Part shown: one piece after another, positions 39,106 through 48,104 of the stretch | Layout: each line of letters opens with the position of its first letter | How positions within the stretch are numbered: the first letter of the stretch is position 1 | Virus record (IMG/VR): IMGVR_UViG_3300017963_000254 | Coordinates: 1-64,000 of that record | Source: a virus | Direction: 5' to 3' (one strand) | Length of the DNA: 64,000 bases | Program-made: the position numbers and the translations under genes | The notes under the pieces: generated by a model | The model's input: the letters and a program-made list of their open reading frames with translations, nothing else | Told to the model about the DNA's origin: nothing | The model's database searches: none

Positions 39106-40142
39106 TGGACGAGCAACAGCTGATCGACGCGGTGGCGACGCTCTCCACCTCGTCCGCGTTCCGGCACGGTGACGCCGGCACGTTCTCTGTCGCGTTCCTC
39201 CGGCACCAGGCTGAGCTGCCGGGGCCGGCTGATCCGCAGAGGTACCTCCGGTCCATGGAGGGACAGCTCGGGTTCAAGGTGGCCGAGGACGACAGTGTCG
39301 CGATCGTCGGCGCAGGGAACGGCGGGCTGGTGGCCGAGGCGCTCCTGGCCGGAGCCGAGCAGGCCGTCGCGATCGAGCCTCGCGCGCGCTATCGCGAGGC
39401 GGTCGACCAGGTGGTCTCGCTCCTGCGCGAGACCCACGAGCGGGTCGATGTCAAGACCTACCTCGGCTGGCCGAGCCCCAAGTCCACCCTCGGCCCGTTC
39501 GACCTGATCCTCTGGCCGGAGGGGCTCGACGAGTGCACCGATCCGGCCGTCGTCCTGGCCAACCTGCTCAAGTGCCTCCGGCCAGAGGGGTTGCTGTGTG
39601 TCGAGGTCACCCACGGCGAGAACACCAAGCTCGAGGCGCCGCTCAACTCGTTCCGGCCGACCGAGGACGCGTGGGCCGAGCTGCTCGACCAGCTGGGCGT
39701 CAAGGTCGCGGCGCAGGGCTCCGGCCGCGCGCAGAACCGCGTGCTCTACCGGCTCGATGCGGGGAAGGCCGTGAAGGCGCCGGCTCCAAAGCCGAAGCCG
39801 AAGCCCGCGCCCCTGCCGCCGTTCCCGAAGCCCGTGCCCCCCAAGGCCGCGCCCAAGCCGATGACGACGCCGATGCCCGAGAAGGATCTGTCGGTTCGCG
39901 CGCCCGACCCGGAGCCCAAGGTCGAGGAGACGAAGCCGCCGAAGCTGGTACCGAAGCCCGTGGCGAAGCCGAAGGCGGTTCCGAAGGTGGTCGAGGGGCC
40001 GAAGCCGGCCGAGAAGCCGAAGGTCACCAAGAAGAAGACCAGCAAGAAGACGTCGAGCCGGGTCAAGAAGGAGGAGGCAGCTCCGCCGCCTCCGGCGCCG
40101 GCCGAGAAGCCGAAGGCCGAGCCGAAGGACGAGACCGAGTAG
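39105..40142 (+). CDS. SAM-methyltransferase-like domain with Pro/Lys-rich tail (346 aa)
   Basis: The start shares one base with the previous stop. The first 215 residues contain VAIVGAGNGGLVAEALLAGA, the Gly-rich SAM-binding loop, then AVAIEPRARYREAV (acidic end of the second strand) and FDLILWPEGLDE, a Rossmann-type methyltransferase. There is no DNA-methylase PPY motif. From about 220 to the end the protein is Pro/Lys/Ala-rich and very basic, likely disordered and nucleic-acid- or capsid-binding. The substrate is unknown. Confidence 0.6.
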   Translation: MDEQQLIDAVATLSTSSAFRHGDAGTFSVAFLRHQAELPGPADPQRYLRSMEGQLGFKVAEDDSVAIVGAGNGGLVAEALLAGAEQAVAIEPRARYREAVDQVVSLLRETHERVDVKTYLGWPSPKSTLGPFDLILWPEGLDECTDPAVVLANLLKCLRPEGLLCVEVTHGENTKLEAPLNSFRPTEDAWAELLDQLGVKVAAQGSGRAQNRVLYRLDAGKAVKAPAPKPKPKPAPLPPFPKPVPPKAAPKPMTTPMPEKDLSVRAPDPEPKVEETKPPKLVPKPVAKPKAVPKVVEGPKPAEKPKVTKKKTSKKTSSRVKKEEAAPPPPAPAEKPKAEPKDETE

Positions 40143-40169
40143 CGCATACCGCGATTAGGCTCAAGTAGT

Positions 40170-40175
40170 TAGAAT
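40170..40175 (+). promoter_or_regulatory. promoter hexamer TAGAAT
   Basis: TAGAAT at 40170-40175, 27 nt before GTG 40203 with the Shine-Dalgarno sequence GCGGAGG in between. It lacks the GGG extension but lies in a true intergenic gap. Confidence 0.4.
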
Positions 40176-40202
40176 CCACGGTCAGTAGCGGAGGTCGCGC
40201 CT

Positions 40203-40562
40203 GTGTCGAAGACCGTCAAGATCCAAGCTCAGTTCCAGGTGATCGACGCTGACGGTACGCAGGCCATCAACCGGGTCACCAGGGATGAGGTCAGCATCGA
40301 GGAGGGCACCGGCGTCTTCCCTGAGAAGATCGCGCCCTCGACGGTCGATCATCCGGTCCAGTTCTCCGGCGTCACCAACGGCAAGCGCGTCTTCCTGCGC
40401 TCGAACCAGGAGGTCACGCTCAAGATCAACAACATCGGGGACATCGGCTTCCCGTTTGGCCCCGGAGATGGCTACCTCACCAGCTACACCGGAATCACCG
40501 CGCTCTACGTCACTACCGGCGGGAGCGAGACCGAGTTCGAGGCCGTGGTCACCGGAGATTGA
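40203..40562 (+). CDS. putative virion beta protein, 119 aa
   Basis: It starts at GTG 40203 behind GGAGG. The sequence is nearly all beta strands and turns (VQFSGVTNGKRVFLRSNQEV, LYVTTGGSETEFEAVVTG), as in small capsid-decoration or fibre proteins. No family match is claimed. It pairs with a similar protein next door. Confidence 0.5.
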   Translation: MSKTVKIQAQFQVIDADGTQAINRVTRDEVSIEEGTGVFPEKIAPSTVDHPVQFSGVTNGKRVFLRSNQEVTLKINNIGDIGFPFGPGDGYLTSYTGITALYVTTGGSETEFEAVVTGD

Positions 40563-40577
40563 GCGAGGAGATAGGGC

Positions 40578-40955
40578 ATGGCTCACCAGCACCACTTCCA
40601 CGTCAAGACCGACGACTGGCCGGTGGTCTCGAACACCGATCAGCTGATGATCGTGCACCGCAATCAGCTCGCGATCAACGCGGTGCTCTACATCGGCGCG
40701 CACAAGGAGTCCGTGGTGGAGATCCGGTCGGCGACCGATCGGGAGACCGTCGAGACGGCCACCATCCCAGCCACAGGCGGGTCGGCGCTGACCATCCCCG
40801 CCGGCGGTATGGTCAAGTTCGACCTTCCCGGAGGTGGCACCACGCCACTCGACCTGGTCACGAAGCTCTCGCTTCTCAGGGGGAGCGTCTTCGTGCACAT
40901 CTCGTCGTCGGGCGAGTTCGACACGCATCTCAAGCAGGTGGACACAGGCATCTAG
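40578..40955 (+). CDS. putative virion beta protein, 125 aa
   Basis: GAGGAGATAG precedes ATG 40578. It has a His-rich N-terminus (MAHQHHFHVK) and a strand-rich body with Gly/Thr turns (IPAGGMVKFDLPGGG). It probably forms a small beta-sandwich of the decoration-protein kind, like its neighbour at 40203. Confidence 0.5.
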   Translation: MAHQHHFHVKTDDWPVVSNTDQLMIVHRNQLAINAVLYIGAHKESVVEIRSATDRETVETATIPATGGSALTIPAGGMVKFDLPGGGTTPLDLVTKLSLLRGSVFVHISSSGEFDTHLKQVDTGI

Positions 40956-40989
40956 TCACTAGGGCCTCCCATTCACGATGGAGGAAGCA

Positions 40990-41277
40990 ATGAGCACGTT
41001 CGACAAGCTGGCCGGCATCGATGAGGGCGTGACCCTCACGCGTCGTCCGCTCAAGACCCTCGACGAGGCGGGCGGCGGCAAGAAGGTCACGACGGCAGCG
41101 ACGACCGACTACGGCCCCACGCCGCCGAACACCAAGCTCGGTACGCCGAACAGTGCGTTCCGGCCGATGCCGAGTTCCCAGATCGGCGGAGCGCCGCCGT
41201 TCCCCGTCAAGCGGCGTCAGGTCCGTACCGGGAAGGTGGCGTCGCCGCGCCAGCCGATTCCCGTGCGGAAGGAGTAG
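40990..41277 (+). CDS. small basic protein with presequence-like N-terminus (95 aa)
   Basis: Start ATG 40990 is chosen because GGAGGAA lies just before it; an in-frame ATG at 40978 is part of that site. The product begins MSTFDKLAGIDEG, with IDE followed by G, then TRRPLKTLDEAGGG with LDE followed by A. The rest is Pro/Thr/Arg-rich and likely disordered. It fits a packaged internal head protein better than an enzyme. Confidence 0.55.
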   Translation: MSTFDKLAGIDEGVTLTRRPLKTLDEAGGGKKVTTAATTDYGPTPPNTKLGTPNSAFRPMPSSQIGGAPPFPVKRRQVRTGKVASPRQPIPVRKE

Positions 41278-41313
41278 CGCAACTCCTCCCAACCGCGTCT
41301 GGAGGTCGCGCTA

Positions 41314-41655
41314 GTGGGCTATCTGTCTGACAACCTGGCTCCGGGGAAGTCCGTCGCGGACTGCCCGGAGCTTTACCCGTATGCGATGGTCGTCGAGTAC
41401 TCGCGCAACGACCCGTTCTTCGCACCCGGGCCGGTTGACCAGATCGCGTTAGCCATCCGCGAAGCGCTTCCCGATGTCGAGGTCTGGCAGCGTTCGATCG
41501 TCCGCCCCGACGAGAACCGCGTGAAGTTCCGGTTCCGTTCCGAGGGCGAACGCACTCAGGGCAGCGACGCTCTCACCTCCGTCGATCCGTCGATCTCGAT
41601 CCGCCGGATCGTCTTCCTGAACCCGCCCGATCGAGCGAGACGAGGAATCCCATGA
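41314..41655 (+). CDS. hypothetical protein, 113 aa
   Basis: It starts at GTG 41314 with TGGAGG upstream. The protein is an alpha/beta mix (PVDQIALAIREALPDVEVW, then VKFRFRSEGERTQG) without recognised motifs. Its end overlaps the next gene (ATGA). Confidence 0.5.
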   Translation: MGYLSDNLAPGKSVADCPELYPYAMVVEYSRNDPFFAPGPVDQIALAIREALPDVEVWQRSIVRPDENRVKFRFRSEGERTQGSDALTSVDPSISIRRIVFLNPPDRARRGIP

Positions 41656-43850
41656 GCGAGCCGTCCAAGACCACGCTCCCGCCGCAGATGCTCAAGAACG
41701 CGAAGAAGTGGGCGAAGATCAGCGGGAAGACGCTGTACGTTTACTGGAGCCCGGCGATGGGCCGGCCGATGTTCGCCGAGGGTCCGCCCAGCGATCCCAA
41801 GCGGTTCAAGGTGCTGGCGATCGTCTCCCCGGACGGCAGCGTCAAGAAGATGCACGGCAAGAAGGCGACGGCCGTCGCCGAGGCGCAGGACCCGTTCGAT
41901 GTCATGGTGGACCTGTCGCGCGGCGCGTTCGCCGGCTACCAGGGGCCGTTAGCCGAGGCCAAGGCGCCTCCGAAGCCGGTCGGCAAGGCGCAGATCGCGC
42001 TGATGACCTACCTCAAGAAGTCGCACACGGCCGGCGGTCCGATGTTCCCCAAGAACGAGCTGACGGATGTGGTGCGCCACCCGATGTTCCGGGCGATGCA
42101 CTTCGGCAAAGTGAGCAAGGCGGCTTCGGTCCTGGCCAAGAAGGGTCTGGTCAAGTTCGACGGTCTGAAGATCTCGCTCGTGGAGGGCTCGACGAAGCAC
42201 GGCCAGTCGATGTCGTCCGGGTTCTCCCGAGACGCCAAGCTGATGGCGCCCGGCACCCGCGAGCTGGTGCTCAAGAGCCGCATGACCGAGATCGAGGCGT
42301 TCGCCGAGGATCGCGGCTACGACCCTGCGATGGTGTTCGCCGTCGCCGAGGTCTCCATGCGGATGGGCCGAGTCCCCGACCTCCGGCAGTACGGCTTCGC
42401 CGGTGAGGATGCGAAGGCCGTCCGCCACTTCGTCGCCGGCGACATCCTCAACATCGCGGTCGAGGACGTGCAGCATCTCCGACGAGCGCCCGGCTGTTCC
42501 TACGGGTCAGCTGGCGCGCTGCCGGTTGATCTCGAGGAGGACCAGCTGGAGGAGGGCCGCCAGGATCGGCAGCTCGGGCTCCACACGAACAGCGATGGCT
42601 CGGGGTTCACTGCCCTGACCCACTCGGCCAGCAAGACGTTCAAGAGCCGGGGCGGCGCGGTCCGCTGGCTCAAGAAGCGCGGCTACGACGAGAAGGGCGG
42701 CCGGATCAAGCAGGAGGACGAGGACTGGTCCGAGGCCGAGGCCCTCTGCGAGGCGACCGCTCTGCGAGCGCCCGGCGCCGCTCATGTGCTGGCCAACTCG
42801 CTCTCCGGTGATCTGGACGAGGACCGGGTTCACCGGAACGCGGCCGGCCCGGCGATGACCGAGACCGCCTACAACATCCTCGCGACGCCGGCCGCCGCGC
42901 CGACCGGCAGCGACGTGGACAAGATGGCGAAGGAGATCGAGAAGGCCCTCGCGCCTCTCTACAAGGGTCGCTACCTCTCGGTCAAGGCGCAGGACGTGTT
43001 CGGCCAGGCGAAGTCGGTCCACATCCGCGCCGGCAACATCACCCCCGCGATGATCAAGCACAACGTGGCGTGGCACAACGACCCCTACAAGTTCCAGGCG
43101 ATCGTGGGCGGATTCCTGAAGGACGGCTCGGCCGGCCCGAAGATCAACGTCGAGCAGATCGCCGGCCACTACAACAAGAAGAGGATGCGCAAGAAGACCA
43201 TCAAGCCCGGCAAGGAGTCCTTGATGGTCCAGCACATCAAGAAGTACGTGACCGGGCTGATGAAGGACGCTCCCGCGCCTCGCGCCGAAGACGTGGGGGC
43301 GCTCGACGAGGCCAAGGTCAAGCCGAAGATCCGGCGCGAGAAGATGCTTGGGCACCAGCTCTGGGTCGTTTCTCTGTCAGGAAAGGACATCGGTTCGATC
43401 AGCAAGCCTGGGCGCGACACCAAGGCGTCGAAGTCGGCGTGGGCGGCCTACGTGGGCATCGGCAGCAAAGCGCGCCACGTCGGCAACTACTGGGACAAGA
43501 AGAAGGCGGCCAACGAGGTTGTCAAGGCGGCGGCCGTGGCCGAAGACGTGGAAGCGCTGGCCGAGGAGGGTCTCTCCGAGGTCTCCCCGCCCGGCTGGTC
43601 CGGCTCCGTCAGGGCGATGAAGGGCGAGCCGGCGGAGAAGCTCAAGAAGTACGCCGACGAGCCCAAGAGCGACGACGAGAAGAGCATCGACAACCCGTGG
43701 GCGCTCGCCTGGTACATGCACAAGAAGGGCGCGAAGCCCCACTACAAGCCCGAGAAGGGCAAGCCGAAGTACACGCCGCCGAAGAAGAAGAAGGAGGAGG
43801 ACGCCGATCTCAGATCGGCCGTCGCCGCCTTCCGCGCGATGGAGGACTAA
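41652..43850 (+). CDS. large basic structural-module protein with L-x-E sites (732 aa)
   Basis: The ATG overlaps the previous stop. The protein is Lys/Ala-rich with several small domains; a winged-helix-like segment lies near 115-180 (QIALMTYLKKSHTAGG, then AASVLAKKGLVKFDG). It contains L-x-E sites followed by Ala, Gly or Glu (PLAEAK, SLVEGS, ALDEAK, ALAEEG, ALCEAT). The Pro/Lys tail ends in FRAMED. I take it for a head-internal or DNA-associated protein; no enzyme motif is seen. Confidence 0.5.
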   Translation: MSEPSKTTLPPQMLKNAKKWAKISGKTLYVYWSPAMGRPMFAEGPPSDPKRFKVLAIVSPDGSVKKMHGKKATAVAEAQDPFDVMVDLSRGAFAGYQGPLAEAKAPPKPVGKAQIALMTYLKKSHTAGGPMFPKNELTDVVRHPMFRAMHFGKVSKAASVLAKKGLVKFDGLKISLVEGSTKHGQSMSSGFSRDAKLMAPGTRELVLKSRMTEIEAFAEDRGYDPAMVFAVAEVSMRMGRVPDLRQYGFAGEDAKAVRHFVAGDILNIAVEDVQHLRRAPGCSYGSAGALPVDLEEDQLEEGRQDRQLGLHTNSDGSGFTALTHSASKTFKSRGGAVRWLKKRGYDEKGGRIKQEDEDWSEAEALCEATALRAPGAAHVLANSLSGDLDEDRVHRNAAGPAMTETAYNILATPAAAPTGSDVDKMAKEIEKALAPLYKGRYLSVKAQDVFGQAKSVHIRAGNITPAMIKHNVAWHNDPYKFQAIVGGFLKDGSAGPKINVEQIAGHYNKKRMRKKTIKPGKESLMVQHIKKYVTGLMKDAPAPRAEDVGALDEAKVKPKIRREKMLGHQLWVVSLSGKDIGSISKPGRDTKASKSAWAAYVGIGSKARHVGNYWDKKKAANEVVKAAAVAEDVEALAEEGLSEVSPPGWSGSVRAMKGEPAEKLKKYADEPKSDDEKSIDNPWALAWYMHKKGAKPHYKPEKGKPKYTPPKKKKEEDADLRSAVAAFRAMED

Positions 43851-43851
43851 C

Positions 43852-45339
43852 GTGACAACGCATCAGGAAGAAGGAGCGGGCGCTGTGGGCAAGATGGAAG
43901 AGGCCACGATGGGCGGCGCCGGCATGGGCGCCCACATGCAGCTCGGCTCGGCGTTCATGCGGCGTCCATCCTCGATGATCCCCTACAACCAGTGGGCGGA
44001 GACCGACGACGATGACCTGTCGGCCGTCGCGTCCGGCCCGGCCATCTCCGCGTTCCAGCCGTTCAGCGTGCGCGACATGCTGCGGCTCGACGACGTCGAG
44101 CAGGACGGCGAGCCGATCGATGAGGCCGCCGATCCCGAGAAGATCTGGGCCAAGGTGCAGGAGCTTCGCAAGAAGTACCCCACCAAGACCCTCGTCGCCT
44201 TGCAGAAGATGGCCGAGCGAGCGCTGCGCCACGAGGGCGTCGAGGGTGCCTCGTCGCTGCGGGAGGGCAAGACGCGCGCGCAGCGGAAGAAGGAGAACAA
44301 GGCCCGCTTCGCCAAGATGTCGCCGGAGCAGAAGGCGGCCACGAAGGGCGACGAGCCGTTCCACCCCGAGGCCGGGAAGAGCGAGGACGAGGATCTCGAC
44401 GAGTCGCGCGACTCCTACGGGCAGGCCCCGTCCCTCGGCGAGATCTTCACCGCCAAGAACGCTGCGAGAGCAGGCGACTTCCTCGCCAAGTGGATGAAGA
44501 AGCCCAAGCCCAAGACGAAGGGCAAGAAGCAGGAGGACGAGGAGCTGGTCGAGGCGTTCGACGCGACCAAGTTCGCGAAGGGCCTGGCGATGCACATGAT
44601 GTCCGGCTCGATGAAGGGGAAGCTCCCCTCGAGCAAGGTCATCTGGCTCAGCTCGGTCGCCGCCGCGTTCGTGAAGAAGAACGAGGCGAAGATCCGCAAG
44701 CAGCTCGAGACCGGGTCGCTGGACCCCAAGGCGTTCATGGCGTCGTTCAAGAAGTACGCCGAGAACGCGGCCAAGAAGTCCGAGGAGGCGCCTGTCAGCG
44801 CTGACGTCACTGGCGCCTCTGCGCTGCGAGAGGGCAGCAAGTGGCAAGGCGCGATGTCGGCGCACGAGAAGCGCGTTTCGGCGAAGACCAGCACGATGTC
44901 TGACATCAAGGCCGTCAAGAAAGGCGCGCCGAAGTCGGCAGCCGACCTCAAGCATTACGCAGAGTCGGTCTGCGCTACGGTCCTGCGAGAGGCGCGGCCG
45001 AACCCCAAGACGCATCCGAAGATGAAGGCGCACGTCAACAGCCCCAAGTTCCGGGCGCACATCGGTGACCCGAAGGACCAGGAGAAGCCCTACCACAAGG
45101 GCAAGGGCATCCAGTCCGATGAGGCGCCCGTCGGTGCCGGCGTGCTTCGCGAGGGCGGGAAGGAGAAGTGGATCGCCGGTGCGATCAAGCGGCCCGGTGC
45201 GCTCAAGGCGAAGATCGAGAAGCGCACCAAGAAGGGCACGATCCCGGCAGCTGAGCTGGCGAAGGCCGCGAAGAAGCCGGGGCTCACTGGGCAGCAGGCC
45301 CGGCTGGCGAAGACGCTCAGGAAGATCGGCAAGAAGTGA
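43852..45339 (+). CDS. Lys/Ala-rich protein with four repeated LRE-type sites (495 aa)
   Basis: The frame opens at GTG 43852, but GTG 43885 has the better Shine-Dalgarno spacing (AAGGAG at 43871-43876), so the protein may start MGKMEEATMGG. The sequence is basic and helical, with four spaced sites: SLREGK, ALREGS, VLREAR and VLREGG. Each would fit an L-x-E cleavage site. It looks like a polyprotein-like head component, cut into pieces during maturation; this is inference from pattern only. Confidence 0.5.
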   Translation: MTTHQEEGAGAVGKMEEATMGGAGMGAHMQLGSAFMRRPSSMIPYNQWAETDDDDLSAVASGPAISAFQPFSVRDMLRLDDVEQDGEPIDEAADPEKIWAKVQELRKKYPTKTLVALQKMAERALRHEGVEGASSLREGKTRAQRKKENKARFAKMSPEQKAATKGDEPFHPEAGKSEDEDLDESRDSYGQAPSLGEIFTAKNAARAGDFLAKWMKKPKPKTKGKKQEDEELVEAFDATKFAKGLAMHMMSGSMKGKLPSSKVIWLSSVAAAFVKKNEAKIRKQLETGSLDPKAFMASFKKYAENAAKKSEEAPVSADVTGASALREGSKWQGAMSAHEKRVSAKTSTMSDIKAVKKGAPKSAADLKHYAESVCATVLREARPNPKTHPKMKAHVNSPKFRAHIGDPKDQEKPYHKGKGIQSDEAPVGAGVLREGGKEKWIAGAIKRPGALKAKIEKRTKKGTIPAAELAKAAKKPGLTGQQARLAKTLRKIGKK

Positions 45340-45608
45340 GCCTGACCGACTCCATCCGCCGGTTCCGATCGATCGACGAGGCGACTACCTCGGCGATGCT
45401 CGGTTCACGTACGACCGGCGGTCTCCCGTTCTACGGTCGGCGCGGGCTGGCCACGATCGAGCGGGAGCGCAAGGAGCGGATGAAGCGCCGCAGGAAGTGC
45501 AAGGGCTACGACCCCAAGTGTCGCGACAAGGAGTGGGAGGTACCGGCCCCGGTCGGCGGCGTTGCGCTTCTCCGCCGCAGTCCCATCACGAGTCTATCGC
45601 CAAGTTGA
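45336..45608 (+). CDS. small basic protein with presequence-like N-terminus (90 aa)
   Basis: GTG 45336 overlaps the previous stop. It begins MSLTDSIRRFRSIDEATT, with IDE followed by A, and continues Arg/Lys-rich with two Cys. The LSDAIRRFRG segment inside the next protein (after 47041) is closely similar to its N-terminus. Probably a packaged internal protein. Confidence 0.55.
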   Translation: MSLTDSIRRFRSIDEATTSAMLGSRTTGGLPFYGRRGLATIERERKERMKRRRKCKGYDPKCRDKEWEVPAPVGGVALLRRSPITSLSPS

Positions 45609-45628
45609 TCGACCCCCCAGCTGTGAGC

Positions 45629-45637
45629 GGGTAAGAT
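45629..45637 (+). promoter_or_regulatory. promoter-like GGGTAAGAT
   Basis: GGGTAAGAT (hexamer TAAGAT 45632-45637) is 18 nt before ATG 45656. TTGATC at 45605-45610 is upstream but 21 nt away, which is long. It resembles the GGGTAGAAC series loosely. Confidence 0.4.
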
Positions 45638-45655
45638 GTTGAGCCGAGGCCACCT

Positions 45656-47578
45656 ATGAGCGATTCGATCGACAAGCTGCTGCACCTGGCGATGGCAGGT
45701 CCGTTTGCCGACTTCGCGTTACCCGAGGAAGCGGCCGAAGCGGATCAGCTGGACGAAGCGCTTGACCCGTTCCAGCGCATGACCGTGGACGACATGATCC
45801 GGGCCTGGATCAAGAAGCACGGGAAGACCGGCCTCGACAGGCTCATCAAGACGATCAAGAAGAAGGTCCGGGGCATCGAGAGCGCCAGCATCAACAAGCG
45901 GCTCGCGATCGTCGGCGGCATCTCCGAGGGCGACGACCTCGACATGCTCTCGCCCGAGGAGAGGATGCTCCTGGGCCTCGAGCGCGGCTCGAGTTCCGGC
46001 CCGTGGTTCGGTGACGACATGCCGGCCGGTCCCCGGCCGCTGATGGAGGGGGACACCTCGGGCTACTTCCCCCAGCCGATGACGCTGGACGAGCACCGCT
46101 CGGACGCTCTGCCGCTCGTCGAGGAGGTGCTCGACTGCGCCGAGCCGACCGTGTCGTTCTCGGCCGGCCCGTGCTTGGACGAGACCTACACGCCGGAGCA
46201 GATGAAGCGCTACAAGCGCGGCGGCGGCAAGCCTGGCAGTGTCGGCGACTGGCTCTACCACTTCGACGAGATGGACATCCGGCCGCAGTGGGTGAAGAGG
46301 GCCAGGTCGATGATGGGGGCCGAGGAGTTCGACTCGTCCTGCGTCAAGGCGCTCGCGCGCAAGGACCAGAAGCAGGTCGTCGAGTTCCTGGAGGGGAACA
46401 AGAAGGCCGAGGCGATGGCCAAGGTCTTGAACTACGCGTCGGGCGCGAAGACCGAGGAGCTGATCCACGAGGAGCGCTCTTTCAAGCGCGGCGATGTGGT
46501 CAAGTTCAAGGGCAAGCGCGAGCGGCGGCGCTACGTGATCACGTTCGTCGACCAGTTCGGTATGCACAACATGGTCGCGCTGTCCGGCAGCGAGCGCGGG
46601 TCGGCGCCGTCCGGGCACAAGACGAGCGAGCTGGAGCTGGACAAGGACCAGTCGATCGTGTTCTCCGGGAAGAAGGCCAAGCAGCTGTTCCGCCGCTATG
46701 ACCAGTACCAGGGTGCCCACTGGGGCGGCAAGATCAACAAGCCGCACAAGGTCTCCGAGGACGAGGCGCTGTCCGAGATGGAGGCCGGCGACATCGACGG
46801 CCAGATGAAGATCATCCGCGCGAAGGTCATCAAGGGCGCGAAGCCCACTCGCGCCCGCCGGCTCGCCGGCTGCCTGCGCGCACTGCGCACGGGCGGGATC
46901 ACCGTCTCCGGCCAGTCCCAGACCAACCTGAACCCGGTGCCCAAGGCCGAGAGGAACAAGGAAGACCAGCCGAAGGACGACACGCCCGGCGAGGTGGACG
47001 AGGACACCGGCCCGCCGGACCAAGTGAACACGGAGGATGTCATGAACCTGAGTGATGCGATCCGGCGCTTCCGGGGCGAGGACGAAGAGCCCGCTCCGAG
47101 GCCCGCAAGGAAGCCCCAGACGGAGTCCCATGGCGCGCGGCCGGCTTACGGCGAGTCGTTCGACGACCTGCGCGACAAGGGAATGGCGCTCGATGACTTC
47201 GGCTCGTTCGACGACGACGGTGACGTCGAGTTCGCCGAGGCGATGCTGAACAACGACCCGACCCTGACCGGGATGGACCGCCGGCTGGCCCAGCTGGAGG
47301 CCAACATCCCCGTGAAGGGCGGCAAGTCCAAGAGCAAGTTCCGCCAGCCCTACAAGGGTCCGGGCAAGGGCGTGTACGGTCCGGTTTCGACCCCGGCCGA
47401 TCCCGAGGCGAAGGCGGCTGCCACGCGCAGCACCGCCGGCGTGAAGGGTCCGGGCTACACCCCGGACGGTCGTGAGGAGGTCGATGTTCGGACCGAGCAG
47501 CGTGAGCCTGCTACAGCCCACGAGCTGGATCTCTTCGCCGAAGGCATGGAGTACCCGACCGACCTGATCGGCCGCTAG
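45656..47578 (+). CDS. 640-aa structural-module protein with many L-x-E sites
   Basis: The protein starts MSDSIDKLLHLA and has QLDEAL, PLMEGD, TLDEHR and CLDETY. Its middle (about 280-350) holds a small SH3-like barrel (FKRGDVVKFKGKRERRRYVI). A second gene-start-like segment, MNLSDAIRRFRGED, lies in frame at about 47042, as if two genes had fused; it resembles the N-terminus of the gene at 45336. The C-terminus is Gly/Lys/Pro-rich. Likely a head or internal protein; function unknown. Confidence 0.5.
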   Translation: MSDSIDKLLHLAMAGPFADFALPEEAAEADQLDEALDPFQRMTVDDMIRAWIKKHGKTGLDRLIKTIKKKVRGIESASINKRLAIVGGISEGDDLDMLSPEERMLLGLERGSSSGPWFGDDMPAGPRPLMEGDTSGYFPQPMTLDEHRSDALPLVEEVLDCAEPTVSFSAGPCLDETYTPEQMKRYKRGGGKPGSVGDWLYHFDEMDIRPQWVKRARSMMGAEEFDSSCVKALARKDQKQVVEFLEGNKKAEAMAKVLNYASGAKTEELIHEERSFKRGDVVKFKGKRERRRYVITFVDQFGMHNMVALSGSERGSAPSGHKTSELELDKDQSIVFSGKKAKQLFRRYDQYQGAHWGGKINKPHKVSEDEALSEMEAGDIDGQMKIIRAKVIKGAKPTRARRLAGCLRALRTGGITVSGQSQTNLNPVPKAERNKEDQPKDDTPGEVDEDTGPPDQVNTEDVMNLSDAIRRFRGEDEEPAPRPARKPQTESHGARPAYGESFDDLRDKGMALDDFGSFDDDGDVEFAEAMLNNDPTLTGMDRRLAQLEANIPVKGGKSKSKFRQPYKGPGKGVYGPVSTPADPEAKAAATRSTAGVKGPGYTPDGREEVDVRTEQREPATAHELDLFAEGMEYPTDLIGR

Positions 47579-47594
47579 CTCCGGGGAGGTCACC

Positions 47595-48104
47595 GTGGGC
47601 CTGAAGGACGTGGCCGAGGATCTCGCCGGCTTCCTCGCGGAGGCTGCCCCCGACCCCGAGCAGGGGTCGGTTCCGCCTGTACTCACCGAGGAGCAGGTCG
47701 GCGAGGCCGCGACAGCTGTGCTGGACTACGTGCTCAGTCGGATGGAGAGCGACGACACCCCGGCAACGCTGGGCGAGGCTCTCATCATCGGCGCGCGCGC
47801 CGTCGGCGTGGATCTCGATCAGGATGACGACCGGATCGCGCAGGCGGCCGTCGCCCGGCTCGAGGACATCGCCCGCTCGGCTCGCGCGGCGCTCGAGGCG
47901 AACGAGGGGCCGATCGAGGAGGCGGCGGCCCCCGAGACCAGCGCGATCCTCGACCTCCTCCGCAAGAAGAAGGGGGCGAAGCTGCGTGAGATCGCCAAGG
48001 CGATCGGCAGCGATGTGAAGGCGGCGGCCAAGGCGCTCAAGAAGCTCCAGGCGCAGGGGCGGCTCAGCTACAACCTCAAGACCGGCTACTCGGTGGCGCA
48101 GTGA
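47595..48104 (+). CDS. protein with presequence-like N-terminus and C-terminal winged helix (169 aa)
   Basis: GTG 47595 has GGGGAGGT upstream. The N-terminus MGLKDVAEDLAGFLAEAAPD ends the first helix with LAE followed by A. The C-terminal 55 residues form a winged-helix-like domain (ILDLLRKKKGAKLREIAKAI, then KKLQAQGRLSYNL), suggesting DNA binding. A DNA-binding protein carried inside the head and released into the cell would fit both features. Confidence 0.55.
   Translation: MGLKDVAEDLAGFLAEAAPDPEQGSVPPVLTEEQVGEAATAVLDYVLSRMESDDTPATLGEALIIGARAVGVDLDQDDDRIAQAAVARLEDIARSARAALEANEGPIEEAAAPETSAILDLLRKKKGAKLREIAKAIGSDVKAAAKALKKLQAQGRLSYNLKTGYSVAQ

Noticed and set aside
45719-47686. A 655-codon open frame on the minus strand opposite the 45656 gene
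   Set aside because: It reads as Leu/Arg/Val-rich sequence without motifs and mirrors the codon pattern of the plus-strand gene; long antisense shadows are normal at this GC.
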